From positions 968,662 to 1,032,661 of the forward strand of contig JADCRB010000046.1 of NCBI GenBank assembly GCA_021464245.1: a stretch of 64,000 nt of DNA, read 5' to 3'. This DNA comes from Carallia brachiata. Its lineage: Eukaryota; Streptophyta; Magnoliopsida; Malpighiales; Rhizophoraceae. Positions 41,190 through 54,700 of this stretch are shown here, one piece after another; the stretch's first letter is position 1, and the number at the start of each line of letters is the position of its first letter. The translations under genes and the position numbers were made by a program. Under the pieces are notes generated by a model. It saw only the letters and a program-made list of their open reading frames with translations. It had not been told where the DNA came from and searched no databases.

Positions 41190-43033
41190 TTTGAACTCTT
41201 CAATACCGACCTCAATTTCATCACCATGTTATGAGTACCTCCTGCCTTGCTCATGAGTTCCTGTGAAGCTTTCTTGTTCCAACAACAGCAAGAGGGCCAA
41301 GTTGAATGGTTGGGTCTGGTTGGATTGTCTGAATCCAGTAGTTTTCATTATCTATTTTGCTAGTTTACAATAAATAGTTTAAGGCATACTAGCTGCCCTT
41401 ATCATTTACTATTTGCTTGTTGAGTGTAGCCCTAAATTTGGTGTGCTTAAAATTTTTTGCTAGCTTCTCTGGAACTTTTTGTTCTCTACAGTAGTTGCCT
41501 GAAAAATGTGCTCACAATATTTGTGTTGGTATGGTTTAGCTGAATATTTCGTAATGGTATCTCTAGCCGCAGTTTTGCCTCTTTTGACTTGGAGTTGGAT
41601 GGTAAAGTAAATTTAGAAATTAGATATGCTTGATTAAACATGACTGGTAGGCCTATTCAAGGATGTTTTTTACTGATTGGCAGTGGAGCAATGGGCCACT
41701 TGGGTTGATCACTACATAGATGGGTAGCGATAATCATACTGGTAGTTGACACTTTGCGGATGGCATAATAATTTCCCCCCTGTATTTCCCCTTGTCTGTA
41801 CAGGAGGAGATGCCCGAGTTCTGAGGTGTAAGACAAATGTCCACTCATGGCCGAACCCGAGCTTCATAGTGGGTTTGTGCTCTTTGAGGGGTTTAATATT
41901 CAGCGCGGAATGCAATTGAAGAGGGCTTGTCCGTTGAAATTGTGTTAACTGGAAAGGGCATTTTTCAGCTACCAGATTCAACATCCCCCATCTTGCAGAT
42001 TCTTGGCATTATGAATCATAAATCTCAAATCGTTCCAGTTTTTGGTGGGCTGGTCAATTTTGTAAGGCAAACAGCTTGTGGTACGTTGATTTGAGCAGTT
42101 GGCTGTTACTTGTGTCAAAATCAAGTTACAACCTAATTCCTTAGGCTTATGTCATATTCATTAGAGTAGATAACTCAGCTTTCCAAACTTTTAGAGCTCT
42201 ATAGTAGGCATCCAGAGATCTTTGGAAGGAAGTCATGCCTTTGGTTATATCAATGGCGAGCTATTTTTTTTAAGAGTAGGCTACATCTATGCAGATATTC
42301 AAGCTCATTTTATTGGTTTTTTTTTTTTCAAATTGTGTTATATAGCAATTATATGCTTCTTCAGAAGTTAGCGCAACCAGAGTTTCGGCATCCTGTGATT
42401 TTCCGCACAAATGGGATAGGTATTTTCCTAAGTTACAGATGATAGACAAATTTGTTTGGTTCATGGAATTGTGGTGCGTTTGGATGTACTAATTCGATTG
42501 GGGTGAATGCTAGATTAATACTTGGCAGTGCAATGTTTCCCATCTGTGGATGGATGCATCAGGGCATGCTGGTGTGAGAAGCTTGCACTTGTTGCATTCG
42601 TAAGATATTGCTTTGAGAATGCCAACTACATTTGAATTGCAAAAGCATAAATGAGCTACAAATAAACTTTGGGGGCTACTCGGTATGAGTAGTGTTGGGG
42701 CATCAGGGAGAACTGCTAGAAATGTGTACACCTTTTCTTTTCGGATTAGAAGAATTTGTCTCTATGAAATATCTAAGGGATTTTACAAGTAGTTACACTT
42801 TATTTGGACTCTGCCTGCTTTACTTGCACTAAGATGCAACATGGCATCATTGAGATATTCTTTTGAGTGATTTAGGCGTACAAATTTGTTATTTGGTCAG
42901 GTCGCCGAACGTATATGGTGACTGACTGACTGTCTGGGTGGTAGAAGTTTCAGGTTTGCTTGCAGCAGATGACAAACAATAACTAGTAGAACAGCTCTGA
43001 AAGACACATATGATCTCCCTCGCAGTAATGGAG
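41190..43033. other. Convergent gap between hnRNP gene and synthase pseudogene
   Basis: The hnRNP 3' UTR probably occupies the first 300-400 bases. The short frames seen (for example 41657-41984 and 42889-43161 on the minus strand) have no family resemblance, apart from overlap with the pseudogene's last exon. Confidence 0.55.
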
Positions 43034-46000
43034 TCAGTATGCAGATGGAAAACCTTTGTACGGATTTCCCAATACCGCAATATTTCCAGGGCGCGAAAAT
43101 ACAACCTGCACGGTTTTAGTACCACGGCAAGTTTGAAGTTCGAGGAATATCTCTTGTGCATGCAAATTTGAACGCGTCTTCAGTGAAAATTACACAATTA
43201 TCAGCTATGCAGTACGCTCGCAGTTTGCTGCCAAACCTGGACGGGCTGGCCACCAAAAAAGTTTGCTGTCAATGCCTGTTCTATTAATAGTTCTAATAAA
43301 TAACTTAATTTTAAGTAGTAGTTGGTATTAAAATAACATTCACAATTCATCCAATTATATTTAATAACACGTGTTTTTTTTATTATAAATTTTAATCATT
43401 TAAAGGGGTATATTATTTGGATCCTGCCTAAAAATTTTATCAAGTTGTAAATATTTTTCCGAGCATTTCTCATTAGAATATATTTACAGGATCAAATTTT
43501 GAAATGTTAGATCTTAAAAAGATCGATGCAGAGTAGCAGCATAAGTTTTTTTCCTAATGTGCATAGTGGTCCATATGTTTCCCTGGAAATTTTGGAGGAA
43601 AATTCCAGATAATTAAGCGACGAATAAGATGAACACCAAGGCCGGCACGACGTAGAGACCTACCTGATAATCGCCAAGTGTGTACGATTTAAAACCAGCA
43701 GCACAGTAGTCAAAGTAGTATTCCCACGTTCTAATAAACTTTGATCGAATCCCATGTCGAGAATTTTGCTGCCAATAAGAGTTGATGCCCAAGCATCAAT
43801 TACTTTATTAGTAACATGGACTACAAGTAGTACAGCCATGGATAACTGCAGAGTTAACTATATAGAGTAGCTACAAAGTTATGCAACAATGTTTACCTCT
43901 GGTTCTGTAAGAAGTTTGTTCTCCAGGATCGGAGTGTATGGTAGTAATGACTGCCTATGTTTTCCACATGATCCACACTGCAGTTACAGAAATTTCAGTC
44001 TGCAACAAAGCAAGAAGACAAAACAGAAATAAGAAGCGGCTATGCTATTGCACAACAAACAATAGATTGTACCATAGTCTTGAGGCAGCAGCCACAGCTG
44101 ATGTTATCCTGCTGAACGAAGGCAAACATCCACCAGGAAAGATATATTCCTTGATGAAGTCTGAGCTTCGCCTATACTTGTCGTAGCGTTCGTCTGCTAT
44201 TGATATGAACTAAGGAGGAATCGGTTACCTTTACTGGTTAGCAAGGTGATAATGATAAAAAAGCATTGTGGAGGATAAATGCAGACATTGCTTTGCATCT
44301 TTGTGTCTTGTATTACCTGTAAAACAAGAAGGCTGTCTTCTGCCAGTAGTGTATTGCAGCAACGAAAATCCTCCATGTATTCATGGCCAACATGTTCTAT
44401 CATTTCACTGGGAAAGAATGTTAAAACTCGTGATGTGTGCGAGGGATTACACGAAATACATATAAATCTGGTAGTGATGGAACTCACCATGATATGATTC
44501 TGTCATATTTGGAGGTTTTAGGCAGTTCACGGTAGTCACAGAGGTGAAATTTGATGTTATCCTGACAAAAGAACTTGGTTATCGACTTGGAAAAACTATG
44601 TTTCAGGAATTTTAGATGCAAGTCGTACACAAGTGCAACTTTTCTTCATTTCAACATTTCAAATCAGACCGTAAAACTTGACAATGTTTTCAGACAGAAT
44701 TTCCTTACAACTGTAAAAAATTCGGAACAAAATTAAAATTGACTAAGCAATACTAAGAGGATTCTCCCAAGTTCTCGACACTTGCACGTTCCCCCCACAA
44801 TAGATGACCTGGAAACCTGCTTCTTTCACTTTCATTTCCGCAAGTTCCAATTGCTTCTCTGATAAAGTGATGCCAGTGTATTTGCAGCCAGTTTGTTTAA
44901 TGACTTCAATGGCAAAGCTTCCCCAACCACAACCAATATCAAGGACATGATGTGTCTTATCAATTCTTGCCTAGATTGATGAAAATTGAAATAATGGGAG
45001 GCTTTAGTATCATAAAACTTTGCTCAGGATTTGATGAAAGATGTTTAGAGTGGACTCACTTTCTAATCAGAACTGAGTACTTCCTCAATTGTGCTGCTTT
45101 TAACTCCTCACTTTCCTTCTACAAGAAAATTCCCACCCACAAACAGCTGAGAATGTTGTTACTCTATTAATGGACCATTTTAACAAGAGAATTCAAAGTT
45201 GGGTTTCTGACCTTAATATTGCTGAGGAGTATGTCATAGTTTCATCCAAGAACAGGGCAAAATTTCATTACTCTACAAACACAAATTGGATAAATGGAAT
45301 GTAAGTTTGTTTTTTTCAGCCAATTCCCATTAACAAGCATTATATAACAGAATGTACATGTTGAGACCGCGAGCCTTAGCTTAAGCAGTCAGCGGCCTTC
45401 GTGGAAAAGGGCATGGCAAAGATTCGATCCCTGCCACCTCTCTTCCCCATCCCCCTTACATGGGCACTAGCCCTCCCGAGACCAAAAAAATATCCTTTTA
45501 TATCTAGATTTGTATTTAGAGCACAAATTGAGTATTCCATGCCAGGTCATAATGACGAGAGATATTCCTGCGGGCTTGAGTGAGACTATTCTGTCTTAAA
45601 ACATGCTGGAAGAAGAATTTCGTTGATGCTAAACCAGCTGTGAACAGCAGTGGTGTCCACCAACCCCTGTAATCAGTGAATGGGAACCATAATACTTAAT
45701 AGTACCCATAAAAGGACTTCTAAAAATAGTCAATTTATTCGAGTCTCAGCTCAGAAATCAGATACCCTTTATTGTTCACTTTGGATTCAAGCTTATTTGC
45801 ATCTCTATTTGCAATCAGGACCTGAAAATTTAAATTTGCAAGCAAAATTTTCTTGTAACTTTGGAAGCGAGGACATATTATTAAGTAGTACTTGGGATGG
45901 ACCTTATTTTCTCACCATGAACAGATTAAGGAGACCTTGATCTTTGTCAGGAAAAGAAAAATCACCATCAATGTAGGCATCTGCTAGGCCTATATCGGCC

Positions 46001-47857
46001 GTGTCATTATCTGACCAAAATTTCCCGGAGTATTTAGCATATTGAAGTATGACAGTCAACATAGGATGTGTGAAAATTAAACAAGGATTACCTTCGGATG
46101 AGCACATACCTTCCAGTAAAACTGGGGATTGTGGACTTTGAGAACAACTTTTAGAGAACATTTATCGTCTCTAATCCCCTCAAAGGTGCAATTTGTGCCT
46201 CCTTCCACCAACCTGTGAAATTGCTGAGCTGAGTAATCAAAGGGAAAAGGTTGTTGGACTGAGGTGTGTGGACGAGTGCTGGATTGAATTAAGTGTATCT
46301 ATATCATTTATAAGTTTGTTGCATCTATTTTAATGGTAAGTTTTATAAATTTTTACATGATTTAATTTTAATAACTTATGATATACGAAACTGTTAAAAT
46401 TACATGCAACAGTTTTATGCAAAATGTGCATAAGAATTAAATCGGTGTATCTTCAATCTCTCTCTTTTAGTTCATATATCTTTACCCAATCTATAATATA
46501 TGTCTTGTGACATGATACTCATATTGATATTATGTTGGGGTAGGCCTATTTTGCCCAAAAATAAAAACATAATAAAAAAAATATTGCATACACAAAAAAT
46601 TGACAACATACTGAATTAGTCAAATTGGTTTCTTTTGTCTCAATTCATAGAAAAAAATTGTAACAAGACTTATTTGGGAATGTCACTTGCGTCAAATCCT
46701 ATTAACTTAAAGCACCAATAGTGGTACCAGTGCACAAATTGTTATGCAATTTATAATTTTATTGGATAGGATAATAAATCTTAAGAAATAAAGGGTAATG
46801 ATCAACAAGTTCAGGTGGGTCAACTTGAACCAAGTTCGCTAAAATTTGGGTTCAAATAAGTTAATGTTCAATTTTTTTTTTCAATTTAGCTGGCTGAAAA
46901 ATCTCAGAAAACCCTCTTTTATTTACCGTGCATACTATTTTTGAACTTTTTTTTATATAATTCATTTATAATCTTAGACAATACACATTTATTTTATTAT
47001 TTTTTATTTTAGATAGACTTTACTTATTATATAATATTAGATTATAAGCGATTATAAAAAAAAAATGAGTCAAAGTACAAATCTCCTACCCTTTATTATT
47101 TCTTTTGGATGAATGATTTTGATCGTTTGATATGTTGTCATGAATAATATTAAAATATTACTGCAAAATTGCGGAGATATGTAAACAAGTTTTAGCATAC
47201 TTCAGAAATTCCAAATTTAATTTCTGCCGGTATATTTGTTTTTTTTTTTTTTTCTGCAAAGGCTAATTTGCTGGAAAAAAAAAAAAGTCTATCTAGACAT
47301 AGCTGTGTGCCTGTTATTGCACGTAACAATTTTTGCTATCTAGACTCTTTTGAACTTGATAGGTAAAATGTTTTGGATTGACATAAAATTGCGCATCACC
47401 TAAAAATTTAATTTTCATTTTTCAAACTATCAGACAGCCCGCCCCATCATACAATTGAACTTCAATGAAGTGTACCAAATTAATAGGAGTCAGAAGTTCA
47501 AGTCGCATAAATATATATAATTTTTTTGTGAAAAGGGTGTAACAAGCTTGAGAGACATTTTTTATTATAAAACACCAACTCAAATTTTCAAGTTATATAT
47601 GTTTCAGCGCTCATAAATGCCATGACCCAGACTGTCACACATTTAGATGCTCTTAACATGGAAAGAAAAACAATCATAATCAAGTTAATGGCATATAATT
47701 ATACTCGAAATTGATAAACTCACGTCAACAGCCTGTGGAAATATAGTCCAAGAAATTTAGCGACGAAAAGGCGAGCCCCATCTTGTAACGGAGACAGTGC
47801 CATATGTTTGCTTTTGGGTTGTTCACAATTTCTTCAGCAACAAATATATATTGTGAA
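43034..47857 (-). pseudogene. Truncated, frameshifted copy of cyclopropane fatty acid synthase
   Basis: The exons match numbers 11 (degraded) to 24 of the intact gene at 60659-51783, in the same order and strand: about 47857-47724, 46212-46110, 46010-45916, 45821-45766, 45666-45543, 45272-45212, 45118-45060, 44970-44809, 44561-44488, 44407-44317, 44209-44073, 43977-43897, 43768-43664 and 43105-43034. Exons 1-10, which encode the FAD oxidase domain, are absent. Single-base losses break the frame in exon 13 (CAG reduced near 45999), twice in exon 16, at the exon 17 donor and in exon 23. The exon 15 donor is GC. Exons 18-22 and 24 remain open, including the SAM motif as LDIGCGWG and the end GFPSAY. 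Exon 20 is one codon shorter, in frame. This is a decayed partial tandem duplicate. Confidence 0.88.
45377..45480 (+). mobile_element. SINE-like insertion in a pseudogene intron
   Basis: The A-box-like TAGCTTAAGCAG at 45377-45388 and B-box-like AGATTCGATCC at 45420-45430 lie 31 bp apart, followed by a C-rich body (tgccacctctcttccccatc). The spacing and order suit a tRNA-derived SINE on the plus strand. It sits in the pseudogene's intron 15. The ends were not defined. Confidence 0.45.
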
Positions 47858-50800
47858 CTGCAGACAGGAAAGGAAATCTTGGGCGATTAAACATTGTGAA
47901 TTCTTGACCAAATTGAGCAGAACCCAGAAAGAAAAAAAAAAAAAAAACCTTTGTGGCTGTAAGTGCGCATATATGTAATGACAGTAGAAGCATATGTTGT
48001 GATTTCAATTGTGTTTGTGTGGTTAGAAATCCCACATAAGAAAAAGAAAGAAAAAAAATAATCGGTCTGAAAATCCAATGCTTAAAATTTTGAATTGAAA
48101 TATTATATCAAACCGACAAGTTTATTATTTGTTTAGATTTTACTCAGCTTTCTCTATGATTACGGGTTTGCTCTCTACAAAACAAACATGCTCATGCTGT
48201 CATGCCCATGGAAAAGCTCTCCTCTTGTTATTGCATTATATGAGATTTAAGGAGAGGAGGAGGAGAAGCTCCATATGCATACATGCAGCCTTGCATGCCA
48301 TGTTGTACAATGAACATATGAAGGTGAGCAATGGCATCAAATATTGCAAAAACATATCAAACATAAACAAAGTGACATTTCTTTGACCCTTTGGCCTATG
48401 TTAGTAAAACAAGTGCCATGACTTCCTACAACCACTCCTCCACGGCTTTCGTAGCTCTGGCTACCCCTTTCAATGGCAGCATGCAGTAGGTTGCTATATA
48501 TAGATGTGCATATTTGGTGGTGGCGTCTCTCTGTGTTTTCCTTGCAGGAACAACAAGCCGCCGGTCCAGCTGTTATCGGGAAAAAAACACATCTAAAGAA
48601 CGTGTCCAAGTGATATATTCCTTTGTCCAATTCAATTATATCTTAGCAATTTTTGCCTTTTTTATTGCAATTCTCAATGCTTAACCTCCCTTTCGAGTTC
48701 GACCTTATAGCGGTTGGCATTTGCAGAAACTTAATGCTGGGAATACTAATACCTTCTTTAATTAATTTCTGTTTAGCATTTTGAACTTGAAGAACATTAT
48801 ATGTTCGAATAATTTTAAATGAATAAAAAATTCTACCATAGCATATATATATTTCACAGCATTATTCTTAGTTAAAAATTCGTCCCGTCTCTTGAATTGT
48901 AAAGAATAATGGCAAATATATCGGCAATCCATTTATTACTATTTTATTGCTATCTAATGTTATTATCCAATATTTTACTTTGTATTTTCATGCAATAAAA
49001 TCCACATATTGACATACATTCATATTAAGTCAATGTCTGGTTTCCATGGCCAAAAGGAAAATGATTAGAGAGAAACCAAAAAGGTGGCCAAATTGATGAA
49101 ATGTGGCAATGGACGATCAAAAATTGCGTCCCGTGCATATCCGAAAGGCTTAAGAAGGATCTAAGACATTATGGTTGACTTTAATTCTTTTGATACAAGT
49201 TAGGACATAAAAAGAACTCATCTAATTATGGAACTTGAGGCATCGGGTCTAACAGAAAATCTCTGCATGGTGGGCGCAGAGGAACTCTCGGTGACAGAGT
49301 GAGGGAGACATGGGTGTTCGATATGGTAAAACTTAGACAGAAAATTTGACTAACTACGTAAATTTTATTTTGTGTGCATATTGAGGCTGTTTTTCTACTA
49401 TATTGAGTGTGCATGTTTGACAATTGAATCTCATAAATTTACATGCTTTTCAGTCATGTTCCCAAAGTTTCCAAATGTGAATTACATGGAGAATGTGAAT
49501 ACAGTACAAATGACAGTTCATGGTATATATTTTAATCAAGGAAAACGATAGACGAGTGAAGCAGTGACGGGTAGAGAAGTACGAGAGAAAAGAGGGGAAA
49601 AAAAGTTATTATGCCCTTCACAGTTTTTTTGGTACGTATACGTAATAATAGTTCAAATTAATATATAATATATTTATAATTTATGTGCAATAAATTTATC
49701 ATAATATAAAAAAAAAAACACGTCGCACCCGGTTTGACACTCTCCCATCCCTGTGTGCTGAATCACCTCACCATCGATTGTTTTTTCTTCTCCCGTTAGG
49801 CCTTGCTTTTTTTTTTTGCTTACTTGATATTTATATTTATGTCCAAAGTTACCATCCTTAGTTATTACGGACATATCAGATCGGTCGCTGAGCACTCCTT
49901 AAATAACTGCAAGATGTCAAGATGTTGGAGCTGGGAATCCCAAGTCGGTGAGAAATGAAAAAAAGAATGAAATATAAGTTTGGGGTAAATTAATTAAAAT
50001 GATTTAAGTTATTTTAATTAAATAATTAATTTATTAACTGAAATTATATAATTTATACTGAATTTGGATCAATGCTCTTTTATTTGTAATGATCAACGTC
50101 ATGAAAGAAAAAAAAAACACTGACATTAGTTTAATAACTTTTAAATAGATCTTGAGTAGACATTTAAAACAGTGATTTTAATTAAAATCATGATGATTAG
50201 GTAAGTGACAACTAGTTATTAAAGATTTCAGTTGCACTTAGGCAAGTGACAAATAGTTGACAATTAATTGTTAAAGATTTCAGTTTTAGTTGAAGAAGAA
50301 TGTTAGATTTGGGAAAATGAAAATAATGAATAAAATATAAGTTTGAAAGTAAGTTAATTAAAACAATTTAAGTCATTTTAATAAGATAATCAGTTCGTTA
50401 AATAAAATTAAATAAATTTTAAATAAATTTAATTCAACACTCTCTTATTTGTAATAGTCATTCTGTCAAAAAAAAAAAAAAAAACAGCACAAGAAGCTAG
50501 GAGACGCAAAGTATCTCTGTTGGAATTTGGAAACGGCCGAGGATAAATGATAATAATAAGGACCCGATTACAGGCACGGAGCAAAAGATCGGTATTAGTA
50601 CAGAAAACTATTAAAAAAAATATTTTTTTTTACAAAACTTAAATCTACATTTAGATGTTTAAATATAAAATATAGATATTATATAAGATTTGTTAAAATT
50701 TTTTTTTTCTTTTAACTTTTTTTTAAAACAGTAAAAAAATATAATATTTTAATAAATATATATATGTTTTGGTAAAAAATATTTTATTTAATCTGTATAC

Positions 50801-51782
50801 CCTGTACACCGAAACTTCAATGCACCTGTCATTTTCCTAACAAAAAGAATTTAGAGATTGAGTTTCGGCACCTTTCAAATCTTTTCCCAGAGAGACCAGC
50901 TGTGAACAAGTTTTATATAATCATGTGAAAAATGTAACCCAAAACCAATAAGTAATTTTATTAACTTAAACACTACTATATAATAAAAACGCAACTCAAA
51001 CTTGATTTTGATCAGATAGCTCCACAATATATATTGCTATGAACACAGCTTTGATCTTAACGACGCTAGTACGAGCACTACGAGCACAGCTTTAGTTGAA
51101 CCGTAGAGGTACTAAAATCCCAGAGAGTATAACCCAAAAAAAAAAAAAAAAACAACTAAGTATGAAAATTCCTATGTTTTATGTTAGGCATAAGGTTTTC
51201 CAGAAAATCTGCGGAACTTTCCCTAAATTGTTTCATGAATAACAAAATCCCACGATTGCCGGCCTCCAAACAAAAACTCATTACACACACGTTGCAAAAC
51301 AACTGTCTTTATCGAATATTGTCTGAGAAGTCCAAGAGACCGAGATAGTTTCACTGTCATTTCAGGCTGTGAAATACGGGCCTCTTGGAGTTTTCGGCAA
51401 TGTTTGATGCTATGGGTTTCAAATCGGCATTCTAATTTGTATTCGTTCATAAACACAATGTCCCAAACATAAACACCACATAGACTCGTTCCGAGGACAA
51501 AAGTTTCGAGTTCCAATTGAAACCAATTAACTGAAAACAAAAAATCACACGGACACTACAGCAATTCAGACCAACATGTTTCCAAATCAATACAACGTTA
51601 AATCTATGCACCCCAAATATGCAGGAACAGGAAATCTTATTTTATTTTATTTTTTTGAGGTCTCCCTGAAATAAATGGTTGACACAAATTGATTAAGATT
51701 AAGGGGAAAAAAAAAAAAAAAAGACCCAACTTTTGCAAGGTTGGCTTCAATCAAATGATTCTCGCCTTTTAAAGAATAGATT
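47858..51782. other. Spacer between the two synthase copies
   Basis: AT-rich, with no exon resembling synthase exons 1-10 and no other gene. It contains the pair of direct repeats at 49923-50468 described separately. Confidence 0.55.
49923..50468. mobile_element. TRIM-like element: two diverged LTR-like direct repeats
   Basis: The left repeat, 49923-50101, and the right repeat, 50301-50468, both begin TGTT and end in TCA. They share the order gaatgaaatataagtttg, gttaattaaaa, aatttaagt, then tcttatttgtaat. The 200-bp interior is non-coding and itself contains a short tandem unit (gcaagtgacaa...taaagatttcag, about 50198-50292). The size fits a TRIM retrotransposon, but no clear tRNA primer site follows the left repeat. 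Confidence 0.45.
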
Positions 51783-54700
51783 TCAGTAAGCAGAAGGAAA
51801 ACCTTTGAATGGATCGCCTAGTGCAGCAACATTGCCAGGGCGTGAAAATATAACCTGTAATGTGGAATACACCATATGCTCGTGAGTTATAATTGAAACA
51901 AGAAAAACCTAGCCCGACAACCAAGTTACCCAATACTCCTGAGAGAGGGTACAGCTCTTTTATTTTTTCAGTTAATTAGCTTCGAGTGAGATTGTAACTC
52001 GGGACTTTCAATTTTGAGAAAAATTCTAGTATTGCATTAGAGCATGTTCTAAGACTGGGGAATGCTGTAATGCTACTCTGCTTATACAATCGAGATTAGA
52101 GACCCAATTTTATCTTCCCAATAAAGCCACAAAATATATATATATATATTTTTTTTTTGTCTAGACCGCTCAGTATTCAACCCAATAGACTGATTAATTT
52201 AAACCGATTGAACAGGGCCCCAAAGAATGCTAAAGATTTTTCAACAAGTATTTAATGTTTGTGTGTAAAAATATAATTTTTTTTTTTTTTCGAGCCGCAA
52301 GCCCAAAAACTTGTTTAAAACGATCCAGTCCATCTGGTCCTCATGCTAGGAAGGCCTAATTTGCCCATACATTCTAAGCCAGTCCATGGGTCATACCTGC
52401 CCGTGCATCTTGGTTTTATTTTGAAGGCCGGTGTATAAAACTAGTGGGTTTCATTTGTATGCATATTTTTTATTTTTTGAAAAGAAGGTATTTATTTATT
52501 TATTTAATTTATCTATTAAAAAACTCATTTGTCGTGAGATATAAGTAACATAATGAAGATAATTTTTTTATTTCATAAATTATACCCTCTTTCTAGACTT
52601 GAAACTGAGACATCGTAAAAGAAGGTTTCATTTTATAACTACTAGCTTTTACTTCTAATACATACTTCAGCAGTTTTTGAGACAGACATTCCCGACAATT
52701 CATTCACTTATAGGAAACTAGGCTGGACGGACTGTGGGGCTACTCAATCAGACAACCAGACTGGCAAAAGGAAAAGAAAATTTTTGCAATGTTCAACACC
52801 ATTCCCAAAGGTCATTAAGAACAGATTACCCAAAATATTTCAAAAGGTCAAGATATCAAGGTCCACATGTTGAGAAGCGGCAGACTTTCATGCCATTACA
52901 TTAGCACTAGGCCCAGAGATGTACCTGATAATTGCCAAGGGTACGAGTCTTGAAACCAGCAGCAGAATAGTCGAAATAATACTCCCATGTTCGAACGAAT
53001 TTTTCACTGAATCCCAGCTCCATTATTTTGCTGAGAATGAAATTAAACCCACAAGGTTAAGTACTAAACTACAAGTTTAGATAAAATTTATGAATTAATC
53101 ACAAATTAGGATAAATTTATAACTCAATTTTAAGTTAGACAAATTTTGTAGTCAGACAGACCGATTTGATTCAGTTCTCAAAATCATAATTTTATTTTTT
53201 TTTAGGTGAATAAGATGGACAAGGCCCAAAATTAAGTAACTATATCTGTAAGGAACTGAACTCCAACAATATCCTCATTAAGATGATCACATAGCTTTGT
53301 CGGAGACTGTCAGAGCTATTTTTATAATAAATGATCACAATTACATAGTGAGATGGGAAAAAATAATGAAAAAAAAATGATTATTTTTTTTGGATATGTA
53401 GAAACAAATAAACCTTTAAGGAATGATTTTGTACCTCTTATTTTCCAAGAAGTTTTTTCTCCAGCGTCTGAGGGTTTGGTAGTAGTGAAATCCTATATTT
53501 TCTACATGCTCCACACTTGCCATGCAGAGAAAAATTCAAAGTTAAGCCTTGCAGTGAAAGAATCACAAGAAAGACAAAAGGGAAATTAATTTATCAGCAA
53601 AATTGAGCCACAGATAAAGGGCTTGTACGGTTGTACCACAGTCTTGATGAAGCAGCCATGGCTGATGTTATCCTGGTCAATGAAGGCAAGCAGCCACCAG
53701 GGAATATATACTCCTTAATGAAATCTGAACTTTGTCTGTACTCATCATAACGTTCTTCGGGAATAGAAATGAACTACAAGAGAAATCAACCATATTCATC
53801 CAAAAACCGATCAAAAAAAAGAAAAACTAACTAACCATCTGCAAGCAAAGCATGGAATGCTGAACGAAGGTAAAACATGACGTTGGTGTTGAAGTTGCAA
53901 GTGTGGAGCTGACACTAATATCTTACATTATAAAGAAAATGAAGGAGCAAACAATTTATAAGCGGATAAAAGATCCATAGCCCAAAACCTTAAGGTTTTG
54001 GGCAAGATGTGTCAAGGGCTGACTAAGTTGTTGCTTGCTCTGGCTCAATTGTTGGTTTTCTTCAAGTTGGAATGTGATTGCAGACATCATAAGTCAAGCT
54101 GCAAAAAGATGAAGCTTGCTTATGTTTCCTCTCCTTAATCATTACCTGCAGAACAAGAAGCCCATCTTCTGCCAATGCTGATTCGCAACAAGCGAAAAAC
54201 TCCTCCATATACTCGTGACCAACAGCTTCAATCATTTCACTGGAGACAGACATTGAAACTCACGCTGATGTTCGGCATAGCAGGTCATACATATTGCAAG
54301 TGGTTAAAGAACTCACCAGGATATTATTCTGTCACATTTGTAAGTCCTAGGCAGCTGCCTGTAGTCACAGAGGAGAAATCGAATGTGGTCCTGGCAGAGT
54401 ACTTGGTTAGAATTTACATTAATTTATTCGATTGGCAGAAAACTTACAAACTAGTTGATACCTGGAGGCCAGCATCCTTCACTTTCAGCTCTGCAAATTT
54501 TAGTTGCTCCTCTGACAGGGTAATGCCAGTGTATTTACATCCAGTCCGTTTAACAAGTTCTATGGCCAACGTTCCCCAACCACAACCAATCTCAAGTACT
54601 TCATGGTCTTTATTGACTTTTGCCTAGATTTTAAATGTAAACATCGGCCAATAATAAGATAACAAAGGAGGGAAATGTTATTTACATTTTTTAATTTTAA

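Noticed and set aside
40279..41256. Long alternate frames across the hnRNP tail
   Set aside because: They arise from the repetitive GGT/TAT codons of the glycine-rich tail; the conserved frame is the one encoding G, Y, S and N.
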